Shown piece by piece: positions 1 to 12,329 of a DNA stretch of 64,000 bases (its first letter is position 1; each line of letters starts with the position of its first letter). Below the pieces are notes generated by a model. The model was given only the letters and a program-made list of their open reading frames with translations, was not told the DNA's origin and searched no databases. This DNA is from Epichloe hybrida (lineage: Eukaryota; Ascomycota; Sordariomycetes; Hypocreales; Clavicipitaceae): NCBI GenBank assembly GCA_019022495.1, contig JAFEKR010000055.1, forward strand, positions 1 to 64,000, read 5' to 3'. The position numbers and the translations under genes are program-made.

Positions 1-1518
1 TCTTTTATCTCGTAAACTCGGGTCAAGACGCGAGGAGGTTTGCCAAAGATCCGTTCATACTCGCAAAACTCACAGATCCACATGTCCTCAATCTTGGGCG
101 GGTTGCGGTGAAAATTCTCAGCGGCTATGAGTTTTCGTTGACGTGCTGCCGACGCTAATTCTTTCTCCAGGCGCCGGCGAGCTCTCCTGCGTGACTGAGT
201 GTTGGAGGCATTGACCGCACCAGCGTTTGAATTATTGATTGCATTCACGTTTGGTGGCATTTCGAGAGTCTGGGAAGGGACATCCTGACGAGACGAGCCG
301 CCTGCTGTATCTCGTAAGCACTGACAGATATGTTGTGGCCTTTTTGTGTGGTTTGTGTGGAGAACTTACCCGGCCATTGCACAGTCCCTGGCACTTGGGA
401 GTCGCATGTAAAAGTGAATTGGGCTGAAGCCGGCGTATTCTTTGGATGAAGAGAATGTTGTTCAAGTAGACTGACGCTCTCTTGTCCTTGGGGCGGAAGT
501 TTCCCGGCGTTAGCAATGGCGCTGGATATAATGCCACCACATTCGGTCGCTGTAATAATTCAACAGTCAGTAGAAAGCCACAAGTGACTAGCACGTGGTA
601 TACGTTGAGCCATATTCACAGAACTCTTGGAAAGAAAGGTTCCTTTCTACAGGGCCTGTTGGGAAGCAGGAATAGATGGGAGACAGAAGACGGGAAACGC
701 CTGTAAGGAATTAATTTACCTGGGGGCCATCGAATTGCTCCACCTTTTGGCCCTCGAACTGGCCAGGTATTATTACAATCAGGGAGCGTTCGCAAGGGGC
801 TCCGGCCGTTCCTGGAGCGTCCCAGCCTGCCTCTCCCAGGTCCTGAAAAACCTTGATTGTTATCAACGTATCCTGTCGATGGGGTATGGCTAGTAGACCC
901 ATGGTAGGCCCTGTCTATTCCGTGATGGCCCTCACTGCTTGGGGTCGGAGGGCCAGTAGACAAAGCAAGAGCATTGATATCACTGCTGAGTCCATGAACC
1001 CCATTGACGGATAAGTCTCCAGCAGAGGGTATCTTCCTCTTTTTCTTGTTATTGGTGTTCTCGAATGAATCATAGCCATCGACGGATGAGCTGGCAGAAT
1101 GTCGTTGTTGGGCAACCTGAGATTCTATTTGTCGAGACAGCTCTTGTTGAGCCGATTCTCGGCTACCCCGAGACGAAATTTCCGGCCGAGATCTAGTCAC
1201 CAGCATGCTTCGATGCTGCCGGTATTTCTCTTTCTCATCGTCCGAAACGGTGCCGTTCCGTTGCAAGGCATTACTTCGGCCGCTGGCCTCAACACTAGTG
1301 CTTCTTATCGGAATTGAAACGTCGATAGTGAAAGGGCTGCTCCCACCCTTCAGGATATAAGGAGGATAGTGAAAGAGGGGTAGAGAGCTTTGCGCAGAAG
1401 GCGGGTAGGAGATAGAATCAGCGACTTCTGGAGACAATCGTTCGCGAAGTCGACGTTTCGGCAGCGGCCGTATCGGCCGATCTGGGAATAGAGACGACAC
1501 GGTATCCGGTGACATCAT
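1..1518 (-). CDS. Conserved fungal hypothetical protein, 3' end beyond window (partial)
   Basis: Function unknown. I build three exons on the minus strand: 1518-720, 521-370 and 284-<1. Exon 1 starts at a double methionine (MMSPDTVSSLF...) followed by a basic stretch (PLPKRRLRERLSPEVADSI) and long Ser/Pro/Gly-rich disordered sequence. Exon 1 leaves phase 1 at CCCCAG|GTAAAT, joined to an acceptor TATATCCAG that restores the frame (RWPP-APLLTPGNF). Intron 2 is phase 0 (CGG|GTAAGT). The last visible exon holds a basic helix (SRRRARRRLEKELASAARQ) and a conserved-looking MWICEFCEYERIFGKPP block with two Cys spaced C-x2-C, running off the left edge. The open frame continues upstream to an ATG at 1656, adding a hydrophobic 46-residue leader; I preferred 1518 because the sequence becomes protein-like there. 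The acceptor of exon 3 could also be 15 nt further in (269), still in frame. Confidence 0.6.
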
Positions 1519-3506
1519 CTGACTTGGCTCTGTTCGACCCCAAAGAGTTCGCAATGTTAGCCAGCCAATAACGACAGAGGTAATTAAATTGGGGAGGTTC
1601 AAATGTGGTCTAATGGACAAGGGAAAACGAAACCAAGGAGGAAGTGTTACGGCCATGGTCGGGTGCTGCCCCGCACTTCAACAAAATATGAAGCTCATTA
1701 CCAAAAGCGAAAAGAAAGTAAACGTGTTTTTTGGGAGGATGGGTTGCATTTTTTGAACCACAGGTCGACGTATGGGAAAGAGGAAAGCATACCCATCCAA
1801 CATGGCTGATCCGAAATCCCACACCCCGCAGGAGCAAGCCCAAATGTCGAGGAAAGCAGCAGTCGGTGTTTGTGGCAGCAGCGTGAAGCGAATACCCCGG
1901 CTTGCTGCAGCTACAAGATTGGTTGACGATCCAGAACTAGTTTTTAACGCTCTTTCAAACTTGAGCCTCGAGTATCAGGGACGACGGCGTTCAACGCAAT
2001 CTCGTTTCGGTTGGGCTCCGGGGACGATTCCTGGTCCTCGTTAGTAAATAATTCGTCACAGCGGAGAGAATAATCCCACAAGCTTTTTGCAGCATGCAAA
2101 AAGACCACTGCTGGGTGTATAGAGGGGCCTTGTAGACACGTCGACCTTGCGGAGAACTGAAGGTCGTGGCGTTTAGGTCGTGGTCTTACCAAAGAGGACA
2201 GGGACACCGCCAGCGAACCAAAAGGAGGGTGGTGGTTCAACAGTTGAGTCAGAGGGCCCAGACAGACTGGGAGGGGATAATGATATGCAAAACCGAATAC
2301 GTTTGAAGCCAAAGAAGAAGAAGAAGAAGAAGAAGAACAAAAGGCGGCAAAGCTACAGGAAGAGAAAACAAGGATTAGATAGATCAGCTCGTCGCAGATG
2401 TGGCCATTAACCGTACACTTTCGTTGCAAATGACAGCACTTGATGCCGTCCAGGCTGCTGTATGTGGTTGGGGGGTGGATGTGCCAGGTTAGTATGCATT
2501 AGGTAAGCAGACTGACTGCCTGCCGGGTTGTTTGCAATCCATGTCACAAGAAACTGCATGTTGGAAAGCTGGCACGAAGATGCATGTATACAATGTCACG
2601 TCAAAGGGGGGTCTTGATCATCTATTCAATTTATTCAATCACCTCTCAGGTTGGGCGATACAGTTTCTTCCAGTCATATAATCACAGCCCAAAGGGTATC
2701 GAGAACTTCGAGCCGTTTATTGATGGGCAGGAATGTCGAAGGCTGGTTTTGGGCTTTGGGGCACCGAGGCCCTGTAATCGATTAGCCGAGTATTTTCCTC
2801 GCCCGAGTCTGGCGCGCAAGTGGGTGGCCCGATAATAATATTTCCCCTCGATAAGTGCCCCAGTGGTCTCAGGCTCTGTGCTCTCTGTGCTTACTCCGTA
2901 CTCGCCGGCGGTAATCCATACTAATTAAAGCAGCAAGTGGTGAGAGACTGGGGGTGCTCCAGCCGAGTACACCCCACTGTACATGGTATAGTCACTGTAC
3001 AAGACCCAATCGTCCACACCCACCTGCCGCTGTCCGCCGTGCCGCCGGTCCATCAGTCCAGCAGACTGCGCCGGCCCTCCTCTACCAGCCAAGCCTTCCA
3101 CCTTCTCCCACGTCTGCGTCTTCGCACCTTCACCTTCCCCTCCTCTGCAATCCCTTCATTGCCATGAGCGCGCTGCTTCGTCCTCTGGCCGGCTACGTCA
3201 TGACAACTCGCCAATCTCTACTACTTATTCGCTGCTCTTGCCTCACGCCGTCCTCGCCGTTGTGACCAGCTCGCAACCACAAATATTTTCAGAGGGTCTC
3301 GTGTGGGAGATTGGTCGTCAACATTCCATGAGCTACGAGCTCGATTCTTCTCTGCTTATTGCACTGCCGCGCTATCTTTACGACACATTTTCATTCATCT
3401 CAGATCCCAATTACAAATTACCTGTCTGCCAACGAACGAGCCGTACGTACGATCATCTACTCATCGGAGGTTCAGCCGCCCTCCACACAGGCACGCCATC
3501 TCTTCA
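1519..3506. other. Divergent intergenic region
   Basis: This stretch separates the leftmost gene (-) from the PHD-finger gene (+). It holds only short overlapping ORFs without family resemblance, an AAG-type microsatellite at about 2311-2336, and a C/T-rich stretch from about 3000 to 3250 that looks like promoter and 5' leader for the PHD gene. No RNA gene was recognised. Confidence 0.5.
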
Positions 3507-5553
3507 ATGGCACCTCCGTCGCCAAGGCGATCCTCGAGAGCTCGCGCGACCAATTCTCAGCCCCAACATTCTTCTTCATCTTCAGGAACATCTGGGCGCG
3601 TTGAAAGAAGCACCAGATCTGTTAATAAGCCCCCGTCAGAAAAGTCGACGCCAAGCGACTCCCTCTCCTCAGAGCCACTTGACGATTTTGACGATACCCT
3701 ACTTGGAAGGCGACGCAAACGCGGCCAGAACGACGATAGCGATCGGAATCCACCGATAGATAACTTAGAAATGGCCAATGGCAGTGACAATATGCAAGAC
3801 GAGGAGGACGAGGCGGTTCGCTGTCTCTGTGGCTCGGAAGATTATCCTGGCCCTCCTCCCGTTGACGGCCCCGACGCCGACATTTTTGCAGCCATCGAGC
3901 TCACTGATGAAGTTACTGGCTTTTTCGTCCAATGCGACATTTGCAAAGTCTGGCAGCATGGCGCTTGCGTGGGCATTTTCAGCGCAGAAAGCTCACCAGA
4001 TGAGTATTTCTGTGAGCAGTGCCGCAAAGATTTGCACAAAATCCATACTGCAATCCATGGGTAAGCGTCTTGATCCCCACGACGTGCTTCAGCGTCATTC
4101 TTTTGTCGGTCACAACTGTGCGCGGAACTTGCCAGCAGAAGACCTTGGTCACATCATACACTGCTTTGAATTTCGGTCCAGCCAGACGCACAAGTTTTAC
4201 GTTGCGCTCCCGCACAATCCACTGGCCAACACTTCCACCATGTATTTTCATGCTGACAAAAATTTGCATCACAGGCAAAAGTATTCAAAATACCTCCCTC
4301 TGAATAGACAATCTCGGGCCACATCTCGGGCCACGTCGATCGCGAAAGACGACAAGAATGGACCCAAAACTTCCCGTCCAAGCACGGCGACACAGTCCTC
4401 CAAACGGCGCTCTACGATGAACAGCCGCGATGCGGCCTACGATGACGAACAATTGCGCCGAGCCATAGAAGCCAGCAAGGAGGCAGGCGGTAGCCAGGAT
4501 GCACTCGAGCTAATAACTAGGCGGGCTAAAAGAGGACGAAGTGACAGTGAAGAGTGGGTTTCACTCAATCTTATCCTCTCGGGTCGGCCAAGTTGCAGTA
4601 CTGATTTTTCGGTATAGGAATAACAATATGAGTGTCAAGCGCCAACGCACAAGTTCTCGATCTGCCTCCCCGCCCGCTGAGAAGCCCGATGATGTGGAGG
4701 GTGATGCTTCAGAAGACGACATGGAAACACGGAACGGATCCAAGAAAGCGAGGAAAAACAGACATCAGCGGGAAAATTCCGAAAAGGAGGACAAGGATCG
4801 TCAACGACAGGAGGCCACAAGCAAACGCAAAGGCCGGGCGGAACGCCGCAGAGCAGACGGTAATAACCCTATCCTCTGGCCTCGCTCACCGATGTCCTTC
4901 ACGTCACTAACCTTTTACAAACTACAGACTCGGATCTTTCAGAAGAGACACCCGTAGCATCTGCCATATCAATCCAACAGAAGCCTCTCGGGTCACCGAC
5001 CAAAGAAGAATCGCCTTCACTAGCTCCAGCGCCAGGCACCCCACCCACAACCCATCCGATAAGCAGCAACTCCCATAAGAGAGGAGCTCGAAGCAATAGA
5101 AGGGGCAAAGGAAAGAATCAATACACGAAAGATCGTGACGTTGACGAAGGCTCACCACCTGCTCGCTCCATGTCCGGAGACACACAGAAAGGGGACGAAG
5201 CAACAACGACGGGCCATTCCAAATCATCTGTCAATGAACACAAGACCTCAAAGGGAAAGGCCAACATGGCCAACAAGATGAGCATGCTCGACATGAAACG
5301 TCGCGTGGCCGCTATCATGGAGTTTATTTCCCGAACTCAAGTGGATCTTGCTGCGGAAGCGTCCCTGAGCCAAATTTCCAGTGGCCGAGAAACACCCTCA
5401 GAAAAACCAGAATCCGCGGAAACAAGCGGCGAAGATGTCAACGGCGATGCGCCAGCTACTCTTGACACGATTGGGTTCAAGGACTTGAACTGCATAGAGA
5501 TGATGGATGTTCTGACACGAGATATGGTTAAATGGCAGAACCACTACGCATAA
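3507..5553 (+). CDS. PHD-finger transcriptional regulator, Cti6-like (Rpd3L histone deacetylase subunit family)
   Basis: Predicted 566-aa nuclear protein from four exons: 3507-4060, 4275-4553, 4618-4859, 4928-5553; phases 2, 2 and 1 agree at every junction. After a Ser/Arg-rich N terminus, residues about 107-172 form a PHD zinc finger (CLCG...FVQCDICKVWQHGACVGI...YFCEQC) with Cys4-His-Cys3 spacing. A QKYSKYLPLN segment follows directly, then basic low-complexity sequence, and a C-terminal conserved block (MSMLDMKRRVAAIMEFISRT ... EMMDVLTRDMVKWQNHYA). PHD plus this C-terminal block is the arrangement of fungal Cti6, which reads methylated H3K4 within Rpd3L; that role is inferred from the family. 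The start at MAPPSPRRSSRA was chosen because upstream in-frame sequence looks like untranslated leader. It is convergent with the Mtg1 gene. Confidence 0.88.
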
Positions 5554-6187
5554 CAGTTGTCATGAAGTTGGTTCAACCCATGATCCCCCATAGGTTGAGA
5601 GAAACTGAAATGCCCCTTCACTTTTCACTTTGGCATTTGGAGTTGGGGTTTCATTCACGCGGTGTGAACTTTTTTGTATGATTCTGGCATGAAATATCGA
5701 ATGACGGCGTTGAATCGGTTCTTGCATCGTGTGGGACACGGCAAAATATTTGAGAACGGATGATACGACCACAGTAACAATTGTACTACACATTTGAAAG
5801 ATCTACCACAGACGATCCAGATGTGTACAGGACGGAGCTATGGGCCCAAACTTGTATTGCCGTTGCCGTGGTTGGATTTGGTCTGTCTGGGATCCGTTCT
5901 CGCCCACCGTGGGGTTTCTTTTTTTCTTGTCTCATTTTTCTCTAATATACCCTGTTTGAACTTTGGGTGGGCAGATGACTCATGTCATTTGAAGGTCAGT
6001 AAAAGGCCGGGGAGTTGTTAATCACAAAATCTTTGTTGTCTTTTTCAGCCCATGATAGAGGCTGCATGACGGTTCATTTCATCAATACACATATTAAAAT
6101 GTTGGTTCTACTCTTCCAGAGGCTGATGAAAAAATAAAGATGAATAAAAACAAAAATGAAAAACCCGGCCATGCCGCTTTGGTGCCA
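5554..6187. other. Convergent intergenic region (3' UTRs)
   Basis: AT-rich sequence between the stop codons of the PHD gene (+) and the Mtg1 gene (-). It contains A/T-rich stretches compatible with polyadenylation of both transcripts and no convincing ORF. Confidence 0.5.
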
Positions 6188-7207
6188 TTATTCTCCCGTT
6201 TTGTCTCGCTTCCTTGCCTCTTTATGTGCCTTCTTCGCCTGGTGTAAACTGAGAGCTGGCTGCGCCAACATCAGCTCGTGAGCACGAATGTCGGCCTCCC
6301 CCAAGTCATCCAGGACATATCTCCCTAGCTTCCCGTCTCGCCAAATCGAAAGGACTCTCGCAGCTGCTTCCTGCCAATTCGGAAAGCCGCCGCCTTTGAG
6401 TTTCCCGTCCCGCCTCGCCACAGCCGTGAGGAACTCGTTGACATCGTTGGTGGGCTCGCAGTAGCGACTGTAAAGCGCAGGGTCCCATTGGTTCATCCGA
6501 AACAACAAGTAATCGGCGAGCACCTGGTCGGGGATGAGGCCCTTCTTGATGCCGTGCGCAAGAGCAACTTTCAACATGGTCTTCCCATCATGCACGTAGG
6601 GTTGAAAAATACCGGGCGTGTCCAGGACGAAGACGCCGCCTCCCCCCACACCGCCCTTGTCCTCGGGCTCGACGATGCGCACCGCCGTGCCGACCTTGCG
6701 CGTGACGCCAGCCTGGTCGCCCGTCCTGGCTGCCTTGGTCTTCTTCTTCCCCGGCGTGCCGACTCTGCGCAGGGCATTGAGGAGGGTGCTCTTGCCGACG
6801 TTGGGCATGCCGACCACCAGGGCGCGCAGGCCCGTCAGGGAATCCTGCTGCTCGGCGGCGTGCTTCAGCCGCCTCAGCAGGGACTCGGTCGCGGCAGGCT
6901 TGTTCTTGTCCCAGAAGACGACCTTGTCGCCGTGGAGCCTCCGCAGCGCGTGTCTCGCGCGGGGCGTGTCGGTTCCCAGGTCGGACTTGGTGTACACTAG
7001 GAGGCGCTCTCGGCCGGCGACGGTGCCTTCTAGTGTTGGGTTCCGCGTGGAGAGGGGCAGGCGGAAGTCGCGGCATTCCAGGACGATGGAGATGGTCGAG
7101 AGGAGGGACTTGATCTTGTTTGCGCCGGCGTAGTGGTGGCCTAGGAAATAGGTCTTTGGGATGGACGAGGGGATGCCGAAGGAGGCGCGAGGCACGAAAT
7201 GCGCCAT
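6188..7207 (-). CDS. mtg1: Mitochondrial ribosome-associated GTPase 1 (Mtg1/YlqF family)
   Basis: Single-exon gene for a 339-aa protein. The GTPase motifs are circularly permuted as expected for the YlqF/Mtg1 family: G4 TKSD at residues 73-76 comes before the P-loop GMPNVGKST (133-141) and G3 DTPG (196-199). A short threonine-containing segment (about 165-170, GDQAGVTR) fits G2/switch I. The C-terminal helical extension and basic tail are also typical. The yeast and human relatives act at the mitochondrial inner membrane in assembly of the large mitoribosomal subunit. The N terminus (MAHFVPRASFGIPSSIPKTY) is basic and hydroxylated, compatible with mitochondrial import. The coding DNA is GC-rich. 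The ATG at 7207 is the only methionine upstream of the conserved domain. It converges on the Cti6-like gene. Confidence 0.93.
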   Translation of the reverse strand: MAHFVPRASFGIPSSIPKTYFLGHHYAGANKIKSLLSTISIVLECRDFRLPLSTRNPTLEGTVAGRERLLVYTKSDLGTDTPRARHALRRLHGDKVVFWDKNKPAATESLLRRLKHAAEQQDSLTGLRALVVGMPNVGKSTLLNALRRVGTPGKKKTKAARTGDQAGVTRKVGTAVRIVEPEDKGGVGGGGVFVLDTPGIFQPYVHDGKTMLKVALAHGIKKGLIPDQVLADYLLFRMNQWDPALYSRYCEPTNDVNEFLTAVARRDGKLKGGGFPNWQEAAARVLSIWRDGKLGRYVLDDLGEADIRAHELMLAQPALSLHQAKKAHKEARKRDKTGE

Positions 7208-8733
7208 TGTGGAGGATGGCTATGATTTCAGAAATTTGAAAGACATTTTATTATTATTAATTTTTTATTTTTTTTAAACCTGCCCATCCGTGTTCTCGGG
7301 GGATTTTCCTGATATCGGATTTCTGCCATCCCATTTGTAGAAAGTCCGATGTTGATGCTTAGTCAGTGGGCACGGGTCCAATGGGGCCCCCCAGCACGCA
7401 AGTGCCGATAAGATAATGGGGGAAAAAAAAAGGTTCCAGGTTCCAAGTGGCAGTTGAAAAAGGGAGCTTGACGTCATGGGTTGGCCAAAGCTCCCAACTT
7501 TTGAATCTCGTGAGTCACTGTTCAAATTGACTTCGCAGTCTTTGATAGAATAGACGTCAAAACTCACTCCCCTTTGTGCAAATTCAATATAACGTGGTCG
7601 CAAAAAAAGTCCCGGGGCATACCCAGTCCCTCACTTTCCACCGTGCATCATCCACCTAGTACCCAAACTCTGTCCATGCCCTGAAAAGAAAGAACCCTCC
7701 GTTCTGATGAGAAAGCAGCTCAATGAACAAGGACACCACGAGGTATGTTGGCTTGGTGCTACTCTGGCTTCGCCTTTGCCTGTTCTTGCTGGCTTCTTGC
7801 CTAGGAGTCTTGCCTAGATACGTACATTTGCATATTCACACGAAATTCGAAAGGAGGCACGGGGGCAACGATGTGGTTTAGACAAGATAACAACCTGCGT
7901 GATCCGAAATGGTAAAAAGTCTTGATCGTCTAGAATCTCGTTCCTGGCTTGCTAGGCTTTTGAAATAGGTGCAAGAGCTGGTACATTGTCGCTCATTATA
8001 CCTAACATCCCAAATGATCCCTTTCTTGGTGGAAATGATACACCCATGTATATGGCAGGGGGGACATGTTCCACTCACGCCCATCCACCGTCCACCGACT
8101 CTCAAATCGGCGGTTTTGATATCTTTCTCCTTCAAGCCCATAGCAAATCAAGTCAACAGGTAGCATTGTCTCCCACCAATTTAAAATGCAGGCGACACCA
8201 AGCAAGCGCTTAGCAAATTCGAACATGCATGATGCAATTGGGGGGGAGGGGTAATTGCGCGTAAACACAAACAAAAGAGAAAAGCGTGGAAAAGAAAAGA
8301 TCTTGCAAGTCGCATGTTAGGTCAGATGAACAAGCCCTAAAGAGAGCTGGGTATCTTGATCAACCACTTCGAGGTGTTGTATATCGCGCTACCTCTTCCC
8401 ACATCCTTCGTACAGCTGTTGATTCGTATGTCGTCGCAGTACTGTGTATTTATTATTTTCATCTTCCCGCGCGTCCTGGTGGGGGTCTCTGTGAGGAAAA
8501 AGTATGGCAAAACTCGAACACAGGAAATTTTGGCAAAGAAAGCAGGTTCAGAAGAAATTGTTCGACAGGAGTCGCCTCGGACGCAGATCGTCGCTCGTCC
8601 CGATAGATAAGTTCGGTACCTGGCATGGTTCCAGGATGGGTTGTGGTTGAGTATGGGTGATTGGTACGTCGTAAGTATATATGGATATATATGGTGCCAT
8701 ATGAACAATCACCATGGCTGGCCAATACCACGT
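7208..8733. other. Intergenic region without a recognised gene
   Basis: Contains the promoter of mtg1 (T-rich tract at about 7250-7276) and the probable 3' UTR of the next minus-strand gene. Short ORFs on both strands overlap and show no family resemblance. Confidence 0.45.
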
Positions 8734-9390
8734 CTATCCCCTAATGTTCTTGAAAAGATCATTGCCGAGGCTGCCCTCATCTTTTTCGAGGTCCTTAAGC
8801 TCGGGGATCATCGGAGGAGGGGGACCGGCTTGTTTCCTGGGTAATGTGCTGTCGTCGAGCAAGAGGCTGGAACGCTTGGACTCGCCACCTCTAAAGAGCT
8901 TGAACCAGCTGTTCCGTCTCGATTTTCGCCCGCCCATGACGCTGCTGGTACCACGACTCGGGGGTCTGCTGCCAGTTTCCAACGAGGTCAAGTTGCCGTC
9001 TGTAAAACTGGCATTCAGCATATTTTTACTAAACAGTCTGCGGAGGCTGCCCTGCCGAGCAGAGACAGCGGGGCTCAAAGGCGCCTCGTCGGCGATTCGT
9101 TTGGATTCAATGCTATTACCATTTGGTGATGTAGACTTGTCAGTCTGAGGTTCATTTCCGGCCCCAATCACAAGCCCATTTTCTTTCCCGTTCCCATTGC
9201 CATTTGCAGTCGCATTGTGGACGATAGCGACGGGTTTCCTGGTGGGAGGAGGTGTCTGTGGAGGCGTTGGCACCTTGGGAGAGACAGGAGGAGGCGGAAT
9301 GTTGGTGCCGTCGGTGATGCTACCAAAATTCAGATCAAGCATAGGAAGCTCAAAGCGAGGCTTGACGGAACCATTGACGTGTGCAGACAT
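8734..9390 (-). CDS. Conserved fungal hypothetical protein, 218 aa, disordered
   Basis: Single-exon ORF read from MSAHVNGSVKPRFELPMLDL. I do not recognise a catalytic domain. The N terminus is a short motif-like segment (FELPMLDLNFGSITDGTNIP), then a proline-rich stretch (PPPPVSPKVPTPPQTPPPTRKP), an Asn/Gly-rich linker, and a basic Ser/Arg-rich segment (QGSLRRLFSKN ... MGGRKSRRNSWFKLFRGGESKRSS) ending in PPPPMIPELKDLEKDEGSLGNDLFKNIRG. The RRNSWF and KRSS sites resemble basophilic kinase targets, so a phosphoregulated cortical or signalling scaffold is possible but unproven. The frame remains open upstream to 9756; that part includes a 7-bp tandem repeat and reads like leader sequence, so I chose 9390. 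Confidence 0.65.
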   Translation of the reverse strand: MSAHVNGSVKPRFELPMLDLNFGSITDGTNIPPPPVSPKVPTPPQTPPPTRKPVAIVHNATANGNGNGKENGLVIGAGNEPQTDKSTSPNGNSIESKRIADEAPLSPAVSARQGSLRRLFSKNMLNASFTDGNLTSLETGSRPPSRGTSSVMGGRKSRRNSWFKLFRGGESKRSSLLLDDSTLPRKQAGPPPPMIPELKDLEKDEGSLGNDLFKNIRG

Positions 9391-11004
9391 GGCTGAAATT
9401 TTCGAGGAGCCCCGGGTACGAAGAAAAATTGTCGTGGCAAAGCAATTCGAAGGCTGCTCCAAAGAAGGGATCGTGAGTGAGTCGTGACGGATGAGTATCA
9501 GGTTGCTGGATAGGGAACTGAAATGGACGGATAAGAAGGATGACTGATCAAAGTTGCGAGGTACATATGTACTATTATCGGGAAAGATGGAGGAAGGGCC
9601 ACAAGGAAAGGGGAACGTTGTCGTTGTTGGCCAGGATAATTGGGAAAACTGGAGCCCTCGTCGGCTTGTGGATCGGATCACTGGGGCACCGGGCACTGGG
9701 CACTGGGCACTGGGCACTGGGCACTGGGAGCCAGTCTGGTGCTGGGGTGGCGCCATAGCGCGCGGATATACAGGGAAGGAGGCCAGAACTGAGCAGCTGT
9801 GATGTGACGCCTTCTGGGTCTGGCACTTTGATCAGTGATGTGAGAAGGGAATTGAAGAAGGGTGAATTGGCGTTCGTTGGTGCGATCTGCAGGTTCGGAT
9901 GCGCCCGCCAGTTTGCTGCGACGCGACACGATGGCACCTGATGCACCTGCACCTGATGCACCTGCACCTGCACCTGCACCGTGCCTCTCTCTCGCTGTGT
10001 CGCTGTGATTGAGTACATACATGTAGTGCCGTCTCGTCCCAGATGTTGATCAGCCCAGCTGCAGTATTATTAGGGTTTCAAGCGGCACCACCCGAGGCTG
10101 GGAAATGCCGTTCCTCCCACTAGTCCTTGATGCCAACGCCACTGATGATATTTTTTCGCGGCTCGTCGCAGAGACGGAGGCAGAGGGAATCAGGGAATCA
10201 GGGAATTGTGGCACCTGTTGACTGATTTCCATTTGTTTCTTTGTGCGCGCACGGCTGCCCCAGTGAAGTGGCTTCAGCCACCGCCGATGAAGTCGCCCTA
10301 CATAGTGTGTCCGTACTCCGTAGACGACATGGCATTGCTGTTTGTGAAGTCATGTGGTATAACTCATGTGGTATTTTATTATTTTATACCTTGGCACGTA
10401 TCTTGCAGCTCTCAGGTCGGTGTTGACCGGTCATGCAGCTGTCTGATTCCCCGCGTTTCACTGCAGATAGCCGCCGTCAGTCATTGCTGACCAAGTACAA
10501 CACATACAGTGACAGGTGTACGTCACTGGTCAGTAGCCGAGGCCGAGGCGCCTGTGATTTTGAGTTCGTTTACTAAAAGTACTCCGTAGGCATGAGAATT
10601 TTTTTGTTGCTACACTCAGACTCCGGGGTGAAGATATTAAAAATGGTCTTCCTGATTCGCTTACCCATCGCTTGTTTTTTTTTTTCTTCCATGACCTTTC
10701 TCTTATCAAGAATCCGGCCTTTTCGTGTTTTGCATCTGCTCGCCTGCTCGCAAGCAAGACAGACAGAAGGAAGAGATGCCGAATTTGACCTTGAAAAGCA
10801 GCCCCACAGTCCACATTATTATATGATGTTTGTGTGACGTGCCGTCCCATCCCTGTGGCTCAAACGTCATTGACAGACGCATCCGAGGACGGGCCGAGGG
10901 ACGAAGTCCTCTCAACCACGAGTTCGATAACCAAGACAGCAGAATCTGCAGCAACGAACGTCACAGCGAGTTGAGTGCGACATCTGCTATCGCACGGTTC
11001 GGCA
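9391..11004. other. Divergent intergenic region
   Basis: Lies between the 218-aa hypothetical (-) and etr1 (+). It holds a 7-bp tandem repeat at 9691-9729, a CACCTG/GATG-type imperfect repeat around 9930-9978, and two TACTCCGTA-type motifs near 10314 and 10579. No gene was recognised. Confidence 0.45.
9691..9729. repeat. 7-bp tandem repeat (GGGCACT), about 5.5 copies
   Basis: The unit gggcact repeats without interruption in the leader or promoter of the minus-strand hypothetical gene, about 300 bp upstream of its ATG. Confidence 0.9.
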
Positions 11005-12329
11005 ATGGCAACTCTAAAGTGTCTTCGATGGTATTCGCTACCATTGAATTCTACACGGCCATCGGCCAAGCTTCAATCCAGCTACCTGAGCAGACTGCCC
11101 AGATCATCAATTCGTTGCAAATCGGGTCCTTACGGCTACACGCAGGCGAAAGCTCTCGTGTACTCCAAGCACGGGGAACCATCAGACGTTCTAAAGTTAG
11201 TCAAGCCTGGAACTCCGGGGCGCCTGCTTCCTTCTTACGCCGCCTTCTAATGCTTGCTAGACTTCACACACACTCCATCTCTCCATCGATCCCGAGCTCA
11301 TCCGTCCTCGTTCGTACACTTGCCGCATCAATCAACCCCGCCGATATCAACACCGTTCAAGGCACATATGGATCGAAACAGCCCATGTCTTCGCTCATTG
11401 GCACATCTGAACCATCCGCCGTGCCTGGCAACGAGGGCGTCTTCGAAGTTGTCTCCACTGGCGGCTCATCATCGTCGCTGAAAAAGGGCGACTGGGTGAT
11501 CCCAGCCGCACAACAAATTGGCACTTGGCGAACACACGCAGTTTTCGGGGCCAACGACGTTCTCAAAGTCGAAAAGGATAGCTTAACCCCCACACAAGTT
11601 GCGACTGTCAGCATCAACCCTTGCACTGCGTATCGAATCCTGAGAGAATATGGCCCGAGTGCCGGGCTGAAGACTGGGCTGCCAATGAGACCGCTTGAGC
11701 TCGGCAGCGGCGAGTGGTTCGCTCAGAACGGGGCCAATTCCGGCGTGGGACGAGCAGCCATTCAATTCGGTAAGCTCTGGGGCTTGCGAAGCATCAATGT
11801 CATTCGCGACAGGGATTCAATGGAGGAGACCGAGGCGCTGAGACAGGAGCTCATCGGCCTGGGCGCGGATGTTGTGGTGCCAGAGTCACAGTTCTTGTCA
11901 AGAGAATGGAAAGATCAACTTGCAGAGATGACTCGCGGTGGGCGCGAGCAGGTTGGGCTCGGACTCAACTGTGTGGGCGGAAAATCTGCCACCGCCCTGG
12001 CGAGGTCTTTGGGCGAAGGAGCATCCTTGGTTTCCTACGGAGGCATGTCGAAGCAGCCGGTCGCATTACCACTGGGGCTGCTCATCTTCAAAGACATTCG
12101 GTTTGTGGGGTTCTGGCTCTCGAAGTGGAACCAGAAAGACCCTGTTGGTCGCAAACACATGGTTGACGATATTCTCAATCTCATGCGCCTGGGGCATTTC
12201 AAGGATGTGCCCGTCGACGAGATCGAATGGAACTGGGATACAGAAGAAGCTGCGCTGAAGGAAGCCGTGCAGGGAACACTCGGAGGTTTCAGAAAAGGCA
12301 AAGGAGTCTTCTTGTTTGGGGAAACATGA
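11005..12329 (+). CDS. etr1: Mitochondrial trans-2-enoyl-CoA/ACP reductase (Etr1/MECR-like)
   Basis: Two exons, 11005-11195 and 11261-12329, with a 65-nt phase-2 intron (CTAAA|GTTAGT ... GCTTGCTAG|A), giving 419 aa. The N terminus (MATLKCLRWYSLPLNSTRPS...) is Arg/Ser-rich without acids, a mitochondrial presequence. The family signature follows: YSKHGEPSDVLK-LHTHSI, then TLAASINPADINTVQGTYGS, FEVVSTGG, KKGDWVIPA, SINPCTAYRIL, a Rossmann turn NGANSGVGRAAIQFGKLWG, and LNCVGGKSAT. This is a zinc-free MDR reductase of mitochondrial type-II fatty acid synthesis, using NADPH to reduce trans-2-enoyl thioesters; it supports lipoate synthesis. Residues Tyr in the YGS segment and Trp in WLSKWN match positions expected in the family. 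The long open frame beginning at 10830 is a chance extension through the intron. Confidence 0.93.

Noticed and set aside
1944..2429. 161-codon minus-strand ORF and its plus-strand partner with a poly-Lys run
   Set aside because: The coding appearance comes from an AAG microsatellite; no conserved segment.
10830..11260. N-terminal extension of the etr1 frame
   Set aside because: It is a different frame from the true first exon and runs through the intron; the presequence plus YSKHGEPSDVLK lies in the other frame from 11005.
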